Origin: Asanoa siamensis
GTDB taxonomy: Bacteria > Actinomycetota > Actinomycetes > Mycobacteriales > Micromonosporaceae
Direction of reading: 5' to 3'
Assembly (NCBI RefSeq): GCF_016862555.1
Contig: NZ_BONE01000066.1
Coordinates: 1 to 42,698 of the forward strand
Length of the DNA: 42,698 nt
A program made the position numbers and the translations under genes. The notes under the pieces are model-generated. The model made no database searches. It worked only from the letters and a program-made list of their open reading frames with translations, and was not told where the DNA came from. Shown here piece after piece: positions 25,813 to 34,133 of this stretch (position 1 is the stretch's first letter; every line of letters starts with the position of its first letter).

Positions 25813-27137
25813 CGGTCACACCCACCCATCACCGGGTCCAGCGAGGCGCCGCCGGCGATGACGTCGGCGATCAGGCCGCCCTCGGCCATCGCGGGAAGCG
25901 CTTGCAGGTTCACGAAGCTGGGCTCGCGGAAGTGCACCCGGTAGGGGCGGGTGCCGCCGTCGGACACCGCGTGGGCGCCCAGCTCTCCGCGCGGGCCCTC
26001 GATCGCCACGTAGACCTGGCCGGGCGGCACCCGGAAGCCCTCGGTGACGAGCTTGAAGTGGTGGATCAGCGACTCCATCGACTGACCCATGATCTTGGCG
26101 ACGTGCTCCAGCGAGTTGCCGAGGCCGTCGACGCCGAGCGCGAGCTGCGCCGGCCAGGCGATCTTCTTGTCGGCGACCATGATCGGGCCGGGCCGGAGCC
26201 GGTCGACCGCCTGCTCGACGAGCTTGAGCGACTCGCGCATCTCGGCGAGCCGCACCTGGTAGCGGCCCCAGACGTCGCCGTCGTTGGAGGTCGGCACGTC
26301 GAACTCGTAGGTCTCGTAGCCGCAGTACGGCATGGTCTTGCGCAGGTCCCACGGCAGGCCGGCGGAGCGCAGCACCGGGCCGGTGACACCGAGCGCGACG
26401 CAGCCGGTCACGTCGAGCACCGCGACGTTCTGCGTGCGCTCGATCCAGATCGGCTGGCCCGAGAGCAGGTCCTCGTATTCCTTGAGGCGCTTGGGCATCA
26501 CCTTGAGGAACTCGCGGATCTTCGCGATCGCGCTGTCCGGCACGTCCTGCGCGACGCCGCCCGGGCGCACGTAGGCCATGTTCATCCGCAGGCCGGAGAT
26601 CATCTCGAAGATCTCGAGGATGTACTCGCGCTCGCGGAAGCCGTACAACATGATCGAGATGGCGCCCAGCTCCATGCCGGTGGTGGCCAGCCAGACCAGG
26701 TGCGACGAGATCCGGTTGAGCTCCATCATCAGCACGCGGATGGTGGTGGCCCGCTCGGTGATCTCGTCCTCGATGCCGAGGAGCTTCTCGACCGCCAGGC
26801 TGTAGGCGGTCTCGTTGAAGATCGGCGCGAGGTAGTCCATCCGGGTCACGAACGTCGTGCCCTGCGTCCAGTTGCGGTACTCGAGGTTCTTCTCGATGCC
26901 GGTGTGCAGGTAGCCGACGACGGAACGCATCTCGCGGACCGTCTCGCCCTCGAGCTCGAGGATCAGCCGCAGCACGCCGTGGGTCGACGGGTGCTGCGGG
27001 CCCATGTTGACGATGAGCCGTTCCTCGTTGACCGGGTCGGTGCCGCTGACGACGGTGTCCCAGTCGCCGCCGGTAACGGTGAAGACCTTGCCCTCGGACG
27101 TCTCGCGCTCAGGGGCGTAACTCGGATTGGTGGTCAC
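25809..27137 (-). CDS. nuoD: NADH-quinone oxidoreductase subunit D (49-kDa type)
   Basis: The product has 442 residues. It is the quinone-site subunit related to the large subunit of [NiFe] hydrogenases. Characteristic segments are [20 protein letters not shown] (the quinone-site His lies in this HPSTHG loop), [14 protein letters not shown], and the C-terminal [20 protein letters not shown]. Separate nuoC and nuoD genes are present, unlike the fused form of E. coli. The ATG overlaps the nuoC stop codon by four bases. Confidence 0.98.
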   Translation of the reverse strand: MTTNPSYAPERETSEGKVFTVTGGDWDTVVSGTDPVNEERLIVNMGPQHPSTHGVLRLILELEGETVREMRSVVGYLHTGIEKNLEYRNWTQGTTFVTRMDYLAPIFNETAYSLAVEKLLGIEDEITERATTIRVLMMELNRISSHLVWLATTGMELGAISIMLYGFREREYILEIFEMISGLRMNMAYVRPGGVAQDVPDSAIAKIREFLKVMPKRLKEYEDLLSGQPIWIERTQNVAVLDVTGCVALGVTGPVLRSAGLPWDLRKTMPYCGYETYEFDVPTSNDGDVWGRYQVRLAEMRESLKLVEQAVDRLRPGPIMVADKKIAWPAQLALGVDGLGNSLEHVAKIMGQSMESLIHHFKLVTEGFRVPPGQVYVAIEGPRGELGAHAVSDGGTRPYRVHFREPSFVNLQALPAMAEGGLIADVIAGGASLDPVMGGCDR

Positions 27138-27985
27138 TGGTAGCTCCTCCGCCGGTCCGGCGGTGGGATCTCGGCGCCCTTGTATTCGACCGGGACCCCG
27201 CCGAGCGGGTAGTCCTTGCGTTGCGGGTGGCCTTCCCAGTCGTCCGGCATGAGGATCCGGGTGAGGCCGGGGTGGCCGTCGAAGACGACCCCGAACATGT
27301 CGTAGGTCTCCCGCTCCTGCCAGTCGGCGGTCGGGTAGACCGAGGTCACCGACGGCACGTGCGGGTGGTCGGTGCCGACCGCGACCTCGAGTCGCACCCG
27401 GCGTCGGTAGGTCATAGACGCCAGGTGGTAGGTCACGTGCAGCCGGCGCTCGTCGGAACCGAGATAGTCCACACCGGACACCGAGGAGCAGAGCTCGAAG
27501 CGCAGCGACTCGTCGTCGCGCATCGTGCGGGCGACCTCGACGATCCGCTCGGCCTTGACGTGCAGCGTCAGCTCGCCGCGGTCGACGACCACCTTCTCGA
27601 TGGCCTCGTCGAGGCCCGGGAAGGCCTCTTCGAGCGAGTCGTAGACCTCGTCGAAGTAGCTGCCGTACGGGCGCTCGGTGCCGCCGGCGCCGACCCGGCG
27701 GCGCACCAGGCCGCCGAAGCCGGAGGTGTCACCGGAACCCTGGATGCCGAACATGCCGCGACCGGCCACAGAGGACGGCGGCAGCTCCGCGGGCGCACCG
27801 GTGTGCGCGCCGACCGGGGCCGCCTGCACGGGCACGCCGCCACCGGGCTTGGCGCTCGGCGGCGTCGGGTCCTGGTTGGTCGGGTTGGCCGACTCGTCCG
27901 GCGGCGGAGTGCGCTGGGCGTGTTCCTTCGGATCGGCCACCGGGTCCTTGTCGGCAACCGGGTCCTTGCCGGGTGTCGTGGTCAC
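27134..27985 (-). CDS. nuoC: NADH-quinone oxidoreductase subunit C with Pro-rich N-terminus
   Basis: The product has 283 residues from GTG 27985, which overlaps the nuoB stop (GTGA); a GTG one codon earlier is also possible, with GGAGG upstream of both. The conserved 30-kDa domain occupies about residues 115-270 ([44 protein letters not shown]). It is preceded by about 95 residues that are rich in Pro, Asp, Thr and Lys and look disordered ([18 protein letters not shown]). Many NuoC proteins lack this extension. It forms part of the peripheral arm next to NuoB and NuoD. Confidence 0.95.
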   Translation of the reverse strand: MTTTPGKDPVADKDPVADPKEHAQRTPPPDESANPTNQDPTPPSAKPGGGVPVQAAPVGAHTGAPAELPPSSVAGRGMFGIQGSGDTSGFGGLVRRRVGAGGTERPYGSYFDEVYDSLEEAFPGLDEAIEKVVVDRGELTLHVKAERIVEVARTMRDDESLRFELCSSVSGVDYLGSDERRLHVTYHLASMTYRRRVRLEVAVGTDHPHVPSVTSVYPTADWQERETYDMFGVVFDGHPGLTRILMPDDWEGHPQRKDYPLGGVPVEYKGAEIPPPDRRRSYQ

Positions 27986-28656
27986 CACCGTCCACCTCCC
28001 TGGAGGTGTCGTTCCTGCTTCATCCAGTTCTCGATCCGCAACTGCTCCTCGCGGCCCTCGCGGACCGCCTGGGTCCACTCGGCGCGGCGGGCCTTGTCGT
28101 TGCGATAGGAGGAGGGCATCGAGCCGTACGGCACGACCGGCACGTCACCGCGCTCCTTGCGCTGCTCGAGCATGCGCCGGCCGTTGGGGCCCAGCGGCTC
28201 GTGGTTGATCTTCTCGCGCAGCTTGAGGATCGCGTCGATCAGCATCTCGGGCCGCGGCGGGCAGCCGGGCAGATACATGTCGACGGGCACGACGTGGTCG
28301 ACGCCCTGGACGATCGCGTAGTTGTTGAACATGCCGCCGCTGCTCGCGCAGACGCCCATGGAGAGCACCCAGCGGGGCTCCGCCATCTGGTCGTAGATCT
28401 GCCGGAGCACGGGCGCCATCTTCTGCGACACCCGGCCGGCGACGATCATCAGGTCGGCCTGGCGGGGCGAAGCACGGAACACCTCCATGCCCCAGCGGCC
28501 CATGTCGTAGTGCGGGCCACCGGCCGCCATCATCTCGATCGCGCAGCAGGCGAGGCCGAACGTGGCGCCCCAGACCGACGACTTGCGGGACCAGTTGACC
28601 AGTTTCTCCACGGAGGTGAGCAGGACGCCCGCGGGGAGTTTCTCTTCGATGCCCAT
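27982..28656 (-). CDS. nuoB: NADH-quinone oxidoreductase subunit B, cluster N2
   Basis: The product has 224 residues. NuoB holds the terminal [4Fe-4S] cluster N2 that reduces quinone. The ligands C37-C38 (tandem cysteines in [10 protein letters not shown]), C103 and C132 (LPGCPPRPE) are all present. A C-terminal tail of about 50 residues after the core is charged and helical. It is separated from nuoA by 16 bp and overlaps nuoC by four bases. Confidence 0.98.
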   Translation of the reverse strand: MGIEEKLPAGVLLTSVEKLVNWSRKSSVWGATFGLACCAIEMMAAGGPHYDMGRWGMEVFRASPRQADLMIVAGRVSQKMAPVLRQIYDQMAEPRWVLSMGVCASSGGMFNNYAIVQGVDHVVPVDMYLPGCPPRPEMLIDAILKLREKINHEPLGPNGRRMLEQRKERGDVPVVPYGSMPSSYRNDKARRAEWTQAVREGREEQLRIENWMKQERHLQGGGRW

Positions 28657-28672
28657 GCTGGCGCGCCTCCCT

Positions 28673-29038
28673 TCAGTCCCAGTCCAGGCCGCCGCGTCGC
28701 CAGACGTAGGCGTAGGCGATGAACACGGTGCCGATGAACATGACCATCTCGACGAACCCGAAGAGCCCGAGCTGGTCGAAGCTCACGGCCCACGGGTAGA
28801 GGAAGATGATTTCGATGTCGAAGACGATGAAGAGCATCGCCGTCAGGTAGAACTTGATGGGGAACCGGCCGCCGCCCACCGGCTGCGGGCTCGGTTCGAT
28901 GCCGCACTCGTAAGCGTCGAGCTTGGCGCGGTTGTAGCGGCGTGGGCCGGCGATCCGCGCCGACGCCACGGAGAACAGCGCGAAGAAGGCAGCGAGGGCG
29001 AAGAGCCCAACGATCGGTGCGTACGGAGAGAGCGTCAT
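28673..29038 (-). CDS. nuoA: NADH-quinone oxidoreductase subunit A
   Basis: The product has 121 residues with three transmembrane helices. The loop after helix 1 has the conserved YECGIEP sequence, whose Cys lies near the quinone channel. Helix 2 has [20 protein letters not shown] with its conserved acidic residues. It is the first gene of the nuo operon; the start is preceded by AGGGGAAG. The gene for the menaquinone reductase ends 105 bp upstream on the same strand. Confidence 0.97.
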   Translation of the reverse strand: MTLSPYAPIVGLFALAAFFALFSVASARIAGPRRYNRAKLDAYECGIEPSPQPVGGGRFPIKFYLTAMLFIVFDIEIIFLYPWAVSFDQLGLFGFVEMVMFIGTVFIAYAYVWRRGGLDWD

Positions 29039-29143
29039 GGTCTTCCCCTGCTCGTCCTTCCCTGCCCTCTATCGAGAACCAGCGTCTGAGTATTCACCGT
29101 TGTGCAGGCCTTCGCCCGGCGGGGTCAGGCCGTTGTATCGCAC
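29039..29143. promoter_or_regulatory. Short region upstream of nuoA, probable nuo operon promoter
   Basis: These 105 bp lie between the menaquinone reductase stop codon and nuoA. A ribosome-binding site AGGGGAAG precedes the ATG. I cannot define -35 and -10 elements with confidence. Without a terminator here, read-through from menJ into nuo is also possible. Confidence 0.35.
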
Positions 29144-30433
29144 TCACACGGCCGGCACGACCTTCGTCATCGCGTTGATGACGCGGTCCATCGCGTCGCC
29201 ACCGCGCGGATCCGTCAGGTTGGCCAGCAGTTTGAGAACGAACCGCATCAGCGTCGGGTGCGGCATGCCGTGCTTGGTTGCTATCCGCATGATCTGCGGG
29301 TTGCCGATCATCTTCACGAAGACGTTGCCGAGGCGGTAGTACCCGCCGTAACGCGCCTTCAACGCGGCCGGGTAGGCGGCCAGCGCGCGCTCGCGGTCGG
29401 CGCCGGTGCGGGCGAGCGCCTGCGCGACCACCTCGGCCGCGAGCTCGCCCGACTCCATCGCGTACGCGATGCCCTCGCCGTTGAACGGGTTCACCATGCC
29501 GCCGGAGTCGCCGACCAGCAGCACGCCGCGGGTGTAGTGCGGCACGCGGTTGAAGCCCATCGGCAGCGCGGCGCCGAGGATCGGGCCGTCGGCGTTGGCC
29601 TCGTCGTTCATGCCCCACTCGGGCGGCGTGGCGCCGAGCCACTCGGTGAGCATCCGGCGGTAGTTCGTCTTGCCGAACGCGGCCGAGGAGTTGAGCACGC
29701 CGAGGCCGACGTTGACCCGGCCGTCGCCCATGCCGAAGATCCAGCCGTAGCCGGGGAGCAGCTTGTCGCCGCCCTCCTTGCTGCGCAGCTCCAACCAGGA
29801 CTCGAGGTAGTCGTCGTCGTGCTTGGCCGGCGAGTGGTAGTAGCGGCGGACCGCGACGCCGATCGGCCGGTCCTCGCGCTTGGCCAGGCCCATCGAGAGC
29901 GGGAAGCGGCCGGAGACGCCGTCGGCGGAGATGACCAGCGGCGCGTGGAACGTGAGCTGCTCGCCGCCCTCGGCCTCGGCGGTCACGCCGATGACGCGGC
30001 CGGTGCCGGCCTCGTCGCGGACGGGGCCGGTGACCGTGACGCCGGTGCGCAACTCGGCGCCGGCCTTGACGGCCTGCTTCGCGAGCAGGTCGTCGAAGTC
30101 GAAGCGGGTGCGCACGAGGCCGTAGTTGGGGAAGCTCGCGAGGTCGGGCCAGTCCAGCTCGAGGCGGACGCCGCCACCGATCACCCGCAGGCCCTTGTTG
30201 GGCAGCCAGCCCTGCTCCTCGAAGGAGCCGCCGGCGGTAATGCCCAGCTTGATGAGCTGCTTGACCGCGCGCGGCGTCAGGCCGTCGCCGCACACCTTCT
30301 CGCGCGGGAACTGCGACTTCTCGAGCACGAGCACGCGGATGCCGTGCCGCGCCAGGTGGTAGGCCGTCGTGGATCCACCCGGCCCGGCGCCGACGACGAT
30401 GACGTCGGCGTCGTTCTCCCTGCTGGCGGCCAC
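29144..30433 (-). CDS. menJ: Geranylgeranyl-reductase-family flavoprotein, probable menaquinone reductase
   Basis: The product has 429 residues, GTG start, with GAGGGGGAA upstream. The N-terminus has a Rossmann FAD site (VIVVGAGPGGSTTAYHLARH, about 11-30), then the EKSQFPREKVCGDGL motif of the family and the second FAD motif VGDSGGMVNPFNGEGI. Family members hydrogenate isoprenoid double bonds. Because this gene sits between menG and the nuo operon, the likely substrate is the menaquinone side chain, as for mycobacterial MenJ. Reduction of geranylgeranyl diphosphate or archaeal-type lipids is the alternative. The upstream region has an iron-box-like sequence and two palindromes. Confidence 0.8.
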   Translation of the reverse strand: MAASRENDADVIVVGAGPGGSTTAYHLARHGIRVLVLEKSQFPREKVCGDGLTPRAVKQLIKLGITAGGSFEEQGWLPNKGLRVIGGGVRLELDWPDLASFPNYGLVRTRFDFDDLLAKQAVKAGAELRTGVTVTGPVRDEAGTGRVIGVTAEAEGGEQLTFHAPLVISADGVSGRFPLSMGLAKREDRPIGVAVRRYYHSPAKHDDDYLESWLELRSKEGGDKLLPGYGWIFGMGDGRVNVGLGVLNSSAAFGKTNYRRMLTEWLGATPPEWGMNDEANADGPILGAALPMGFNRVPHYTRGVLLVGDSGGMVNPFNGEGIAYAMESGELAAEVVAQALARTGADRERALAAYPAALKARYGGYYRLGNVFVKMIGNPQIMRIATKHGMPHPTLMRFVLKLLANLTDPRGGDAMDRVINAMTKVVPAV

Positions 30434-30477
30434 TGCGATTCCCCCTCGGCTGCTGGCGTCCCGCTCCTCCAGTGCTC

Positions 30478-30491
30478 GTGAAATGCTTCAC
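30478..30491. promoter_or_regulatory. Small inverted repeat GTGAA-N4-TTCAC upstream of menJ
   Basis: Perfect 5-bp arms lie about 45-58 bp upstream of the menJ GTG. It could be an operator or leader hairpin. It is short enough that chance cannot be excluded. Confidence 0.25.
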
Positions 30492-30538
30492 AAGCTCGTT
30501 GGGGCGAGTCTAGAACCGGGGATACTGCGGGCGCCCGG

Positions 30539-30557
30539 TTAGGTATGCCTAACTCCC
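30539..30557. promoter_or_regulatory. Candidate IdeR/DtxR iron box upstream of menJ
   Basis: The sequence TTAGGTATGCCTAACTCCC agrees with the published iron-box consensus TWAGGTWAGSCTWACCTWA at 15 of 19 positions, including 14 of the first 15, and is itself symmetric (TTAGG-N4-CCTAA). It lies about 105 bp upstream of the menJ start and 60 bp after the menG stop. Binding by an IdeR/DtxR/DmdR-type regulator is inference. Confidence 0.4.
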
Positions 30558-30583
30558 GAGGCGAAACCGAGTTGTCGATCGAT

Positions 30584-30603
30584 GTCCGTTTCGCGAACCG
30601 GAC
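30584..30603. terminator. 20-bp near-perfect palindrome after menG
   Basis: GTCCG-T-TTCGCGAA-C-CGGAC is symmetric except for one base pair. It begins 15 nt after the menG stop codon on the minus strand and could act as a hairpin terminator or as an operator for menJ. The run of T residues lies before, not after, the stem, so an intrinsic terminator is only possible, not clear. Confidence 0.35.
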
Positions 30604-30618
30604 ATTTACGAAAAAGGC

Positions 30619-31311
30619 TCACATGCGGGTGGCGCGATGCAGCGCCACGATTCCGGCAGACAGGTTGCGCCACCCCACAGCACCCCATCCGGCCTGCTGA
30701 ATGCGGGTCGCGAGATCTCGCTGGTTAGGCCACATCTGGATCGACTCGGCGAGGTAGACGTAGGCGTCGGGGTTGCTGGAGACCCGCCGGGCGACTGCGG
30801 GGAGTGACCGCATCAGATACGAAAGGTAGATGGTGCGGAACGTGAAGTTGGTCGGGTGGCTGAACTCACAGACCACCAGGCGGCCGCCGGGCCGCGTCAC
30901 TCTGGCCAACTCCCGTAACGCGGCGCCGGTGTCGACGACGTTGCGCAGGGCGAACGAGATGGTCACCGCGTCGAAGGTCGCGTCGGGGAACGGCAGGGCC
31001 AGCGCGTCGCCCGCGAGCAGCGGCACGGTTGGCCGGGTGTGCCGGCCGGCGCGGAGCATGCCGGTCGAGAGGTCCGCGCCCACGGCGTAGGCCCCGGAGC
31101 GGCCCAACTCCTCGGTGGACACGCCCGTGCCGGCGCCGACGTCGAGCACCCTCTCGCCGGGCTCGAGGTCGAGCGCCGCGCGGGTCGCCCGCCGCCAGCC
31201 ACGATCCTGCCCGAAGGAGAGGACGGTGTTGGTCAGGTCGTACCGCTGCGCCACTCCGTCGAACATCTCGGCGACCTCGTGCGGCTGCTTGTCCAGGTTG
31301 GCTCGCGTCAC
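30619..31311 (-). CDS. menG: Demethylmenaquinone methyltransferase (MenG/UbiE)
   Basis: The product has 230 residues, GTG start. It methylates demethylmenaquinone with S-adenosylmethionine in the last step of menaquinone synthesis. The SAM motif I is VLDVGAGTG (about 55-63). The family signatures are [12 protein letters not shown] near the N-terminus, SFALRNVVD in the middle, and VCEFSHPTN. It is followed by the reductase gene and the nuo operon on the same strand, and preceded by the LPVTG protein gene after a hairpin terminator. Confidence 0.95.
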   Translation of the reverse strand: MTRANLDKQPHEVAEMFDGVAQRYDLTNTVLSFGQDRGWRRATRAALDLEPGERVLDVGAGTGVSTEELGRSGAYAVGADLSTGMLRAGRHTRPTVPLLAGDALALPFPDATFDAVTISFALRNVVDTGAALRELARVTRPGGRLVVCEFSHPTNFTFRTIYLSYLMRSLPAVARRVSSNPDAYVYLAESIQMWPNQRDLATRIQQAGWGAVGWRNLSAGIVALHRATRM

Positions 31312-31328
31312 CCGGCCACTCTATGGTT

Positions 31329-31357
31329 CGGCCCGCCCCCGGGTCGGGAGCGGGCCG
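31329..31357 (-). terminator. Hairpin terminator after the LPVTG protein gene
   Basis: CGGCCCGC pairs with GCGGGCCG around a 13-nt loop, 18 nt after the stop codon of the surface protein gene on the minus strand and just before menG. There is no U-tract. Confidence 0.5.
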
Positions 31358-31374
31358 ATTCGACGTTGGTTTGG

Positions 31375-32538
31375 TTACTCGGCCGTGAAGGTGCGGCGGC
31401 GGCGCAGGACCAGCACCAGCACCAGGCCCGCGGCGAGGATGGCCGCGCCGACGCCGGCGATCAGCGCCGTCTGCGTGCCGGTGACCGGCAGGCCGTCACC
31501 GCCACCGCCGCCACCCGGGACGTCGGGGTTCGGGCTCGCCGGCGGGCTCGACGGCGCGGTCCCGACGACCGCGACGAACTGCACGTCGTTGTCGCCCTCG
31601 TCGGCCTCGGTGATCTCCTTCTTCTGCGACTGCGTCGCCATCCGGGCCTCGTCGCCCGCGCGCTCGGCGTCGTCGCCGTCGGGCGTGATCGCCTGGGCGT
31701 GCAGGACGCCGCCGGGAATGACGCCGGCCGGGGCGTCGGCGGCCACCTTGACCGTGATGGCCGGCAGCAGCACCTCACCCGGCTTGAGCACGACGTCGGC
31801 GTTCTCGCAGAACAGGGCAAAACCGGGGACGTCGGCCGCCTCGCAGTCGGCCGGTGCCGACGCGACCTCGACGTGGTCGGGAAGCTTGAGGGTGTAGGTC
31901 ACGCCGACCACGCGCTTGCTGCCGTGGTTGAAGATCGCCGAGTCGAACGGCGCCGTGTCGCCCGGGGTCACCGGGGTGCGCGTCTCCTCGCCGACCTCGT
32001 CGCCGTCGGCGACGACCCCGGCGTAGACGTCCTGCGCCCACACGGTGAAGTCGTAGGTCTTCTTCTTGACCGTGATGTCGGCTTCGACGACGTTGTTGGC
32101 GAGGTTGGTGTCGCCGGCGACGGTCGCGGTGACCTTGAAGAAGCCGCCCGAGCCCCGGAAGGCGTCGATGCTGAACAGCGGGACGCCGAACTCGTAGTCC
32201 TGACCGGGCAGGATGTCGCCGATCGCGCAGGTGTAGGCCAGCCGGCCCGCCTTCTCACAACCCTCGGGCCGCTTCCAGCCGACGCCGCCGTCCAGGTTGT
32301 CGAGTTCGACCTTGACGACCACGTCGGCGGCGACCGCGTTGCCGAGGTTGTCGAGTTCGACCACGAACGGCTTGGCCTTGGCCCGCTTCACGCCTTCGGC
32401 GATGCTCAGGCTCTTCGGGGTGACGGCCACGTCCGGGCCATCGGCCGCGTACGCCGGCCCGGCCGGCCCGGCGACGACCACGAAGCCGATCGCGAGGGCC
32501 GCGGCGGCACCGGCGCGGAGCAGCGTGCGCGTGTTCAT
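31375..32538 (-). CDS. Sortase-anchored (LPVTG) surface protein
   Basis: The product has 387 residues. A signal peptide covers residues 1-31 (basic N-terminus, hydrophobic core, cleavage after AYA). The C-terminus is a classic sorting signal: LPVTG at 350-354, a hydrophobic helix, then RRRR. A Pro/Gly-rich wall-spanning linker (PPASPNPDVPGGGGGGDG) precedes it. The mature part looks like repeated beta-sandwich domains (NLGNAVAADVVVKVELDNL; TNLANNVVEADITV), similar to the CARDB-like or DUF11-like modules of adhesins, with four Cys in two pairs. The ATG has AGAGGA upstream. Sortase substrates are not usually linked to menaquinone genes, so the location may be incidental. The specific function is unknown. 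Confidence 0.85.
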   Translation of the reverse strand: MNTRTLLRAGAAAALAIGFVVVAGPAGPAYAADGPDVAVTPKSLSIAEGVKRAKAKPFVVELDNLGNAVAADVVVKVELDNLDGGVGWKRPEGCEKAGRLAYTCAIGDILPGQDYEFGVPLFSIDAFRGSGGFFKVTATVAGDTNLANNVVEADITVKKKTYDFTVWAQDVYAGVVADGDEVGEETRTPVTPGDTAPFDSAIFNHGSKRVVGVTYTLKLPDHVEVASAPADCEAADVPGFALFCENADVVLKPGEVLLPAITVKVAADAPAGVIPGGVLHAQAITPDGDDAERAGDEARMATQSQKKEITEADEGDNDVQFVAVVGTAPSSPPASPNPDVPGGGGGGDGLPVTGTQTALIAGVGAAILAAGLVLVLVLRRRRTFTAE

Positions 32539-32857
32539 CTGATCCTCTGGGGGCTGAGAGGCTATTGATGCCTGTGTGACAGGTGGGAATGGGAACAGCG
32601 CACGGTAACCGCCGGAACCGACGCACCGCTAGACGGAGATCGGATAGAAAAACGCCGAGGCGGGATGGTTTCCCATCCCGCCTCGGCTCTATATGTACGA
32701 CCGCCCGAGCGGTCGGCGTCTCATTGGCGCGCATCCGGTCGCATGCCTCGCGACGTCACGGACGCTATCGACCCGCGAAAAGCAGCCGCTAGCAGGCGGC
32801 ACGATTCGTGTGCTGACCGTTGCCGAAATGTTGCCGAAGGCCCCGCTGAAACGTTTT
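32539..32857. other. Intergenic region between mqnC and the surface protein gene
   Basis: About 320 bp. From high to low coordinates it holds a small hairpin that includes the mqnC stop codon, a strong intrinsic terminator (32648-32687), and then about 110 bp that should contain the surface protein promoter and its ribosome-binding site. No gene was seen. Confidence 0.5.
32648..32687 (-). terminator. Intrinsic terminator downstream of mqnC
   Basis: GCCGAGGCGGGATGG pairs perfectly over 15 bp with its complement, around a 4-nt loop, and on the minus strand is followed by GUUUUUC. It is the strongest terminator in the window and lies about 170 nt after the mqnC stop codon. Confidence 0.88.
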
Positions 32858-32863
32858 TCAGCG
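32844..32863 (-). other. 8-bp hairpin spanning the mqnC stop codon
   Basis: CGCTGAAA pairs with TTTCAGCG around a 4-nt loop, and the UGA stop codon lies in one arm. It might affect termination or RNA stability. No U-tract follows. Confidence 0.3.
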
Positions 32864-34048
32864 CGTCTCGACGAGCGGCAACGGCGTGCCGACCCCGCCA
32901 CCCGGCAGCGCGATCGACGAGAAGTGCGAGACCACGCGGTCGTCGGTCGGGTCGTCGGCCGGCGTGTGATGCACCCTCAGGTGGTTGTAGAGGGTGTCGC
33001 GCTGCGCCGGGATCCGGCCCGCGGAACGGATCATCCAGATCAGTTCGTGCAAGTTGGACCGATGCCGCGCACCGGCGGAAGAGATGACGTTCTCCTCCAA
33101 CATGATCGAACCGAGGTCGTCGACGCCCATGTGCAACGCGAGCTGTCCGACGTCCTTGCCCGTCGTCAGCCAGGAGGCCTGCAGATGCGGGACGGTCTCG
33201 AAGAACAACCGGGCCACCGCGATCAGCCGCAGGTATTCGAGTGTGGTCGCCTGGGTGCGGCCCTTGAGGTGGTTGTTCTCGGGCTGGTAGGTCCACGGGA
33301 TGAAGGCCCGGAAACCGCGGGTGCGGTCCTGCACGTCGCGGATCATCCGCAGGTGCTCGATGCGCTCCGCGTTGGTCTCGCCGGTGCCCATCATCATCGT
33401 CGCGGTGCTCTCCAGGCCGAGCGTGTGCGCGATCTCCATGACCTCGAGCCAGCGCGCGCCGGACTCCTTGAGCGGCGCGATCGCCTTGCGCGGCCGGTCG
33501 GGCAGCATCTCCGCGCCGGCGCCGGCGATCGAGTCGAGCCCGGCCACCTTGATCCGGGAGATCGCCTCCTCGAGGCTGACCCCCGACACCTTGGCCATGT
33601 GCAGGATCTCGGACGGCCCGATCGAGTGGATGACGAGCTGCGGGTACGCGCCCTTGACCGCGCTGAACAGTTCCTCGTAGTACTCGACGCCGTACTCCGG
33701 GTGGTGCCCGCCCTGCAGCATCACCTGCGTCGCGCCGAGCTCGACCGCCTCACCGCACCGCCGCAGGATCTCCTCGGTCGGGTGGGTCCAGCCCTCGGCG
33801 TGCTTCGGCGCGCGGAAGAAGGCGCAGAACTTGCAGGCCGTCACGCACACGTTGGTGTAGTTGATGTTGCGATCGATCAGGTACGTGACGATGCCGTCCG
33901 GATAGCGGCGGCGGCGCACCGCGTCGGCCGCCTCGCCCAGCGCGTGCAACGGCGCCTCGGTGTAGAGCAGCAACGCCTCCTCGGGGGTGATCCGCCCACC
34001 GTCGGCGCCACGCTGCAGAACGTCGTCGATCTCCCGCGCGTTATCCAC
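32858..34048 (-). CDS. mqnC: Cyclic dehypoxanthinyl futalosine synthase (MqnC), radical SAM
   Basis: The product has 396 residues, GTG start. It catalyses the radical cyclisation of dehypoxanthine futalosine in the futalosine route to menaquinone. The radical SAM cluster motif is C68-x3-C72-x2-C75 (NVCVTACKFCAFFR). Other family segments are MLQGGHHPEYGVEYYEE, AGLDSIAGAGAEML, TATMMMGTGET, and FIPWTYQPENNHL. The HHP and AGAGAE stretches favour MqnC over MqnE. The rest of the futalosine genes (mqnA, mqnB, mqnD, mqnE) are not in the window. It diverges from the helicase gene with 85 bp between start codons. Confidence 0.93.
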   Translation of the reverse strand: MDNAREIDDVLQRGADGGRITPEEALLLYTEAPLHALGEAADAVRRRRYPDGIVTYLIDRNINYTNVCVTACKFCAFFRAPKHAEGWTHPTEEILRRCGEAVELGATQVMLQGGHHPEYGVEYYEELFSAVKGAYPQLVIHSIGPSEILHMAKVSGVSLEEAISRIKVAGLDSIAGAGAEMLPDRPRKAIAPLKESGARWLEVMEIAHTLGLESTATMMMGTGETNAERIEHLRMIRDVQDRTRGFRAFIPWTYQPENNHLKGRTQATTLEYLRLIAVARLFFETVPHLQASWLTTGKDVGQLALHMGVDDLGSIMLEENVISSAGARHRSNLHELIWMIRSAGRIPAQRDTLYNHLRVHHTPADDPTDDRVVSHFSSIALPGGGVGTPLPLVETR

Positions 34049-34133
34049 GGACCGAGCCTAGCTCCGCGCCGGACGGGCAGCTCGGCGGACCGCGCGGGTA
34101 GTGTCGAGCGTCGCGTAGAAGGGAAATGTCAGG

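Noticed and set aside
34041-34052. DnaA-like TTATCCACG at the mqnC start codon
   Set aside because: One mismatch, single copy, and it is explained by the first codons of mqnC.
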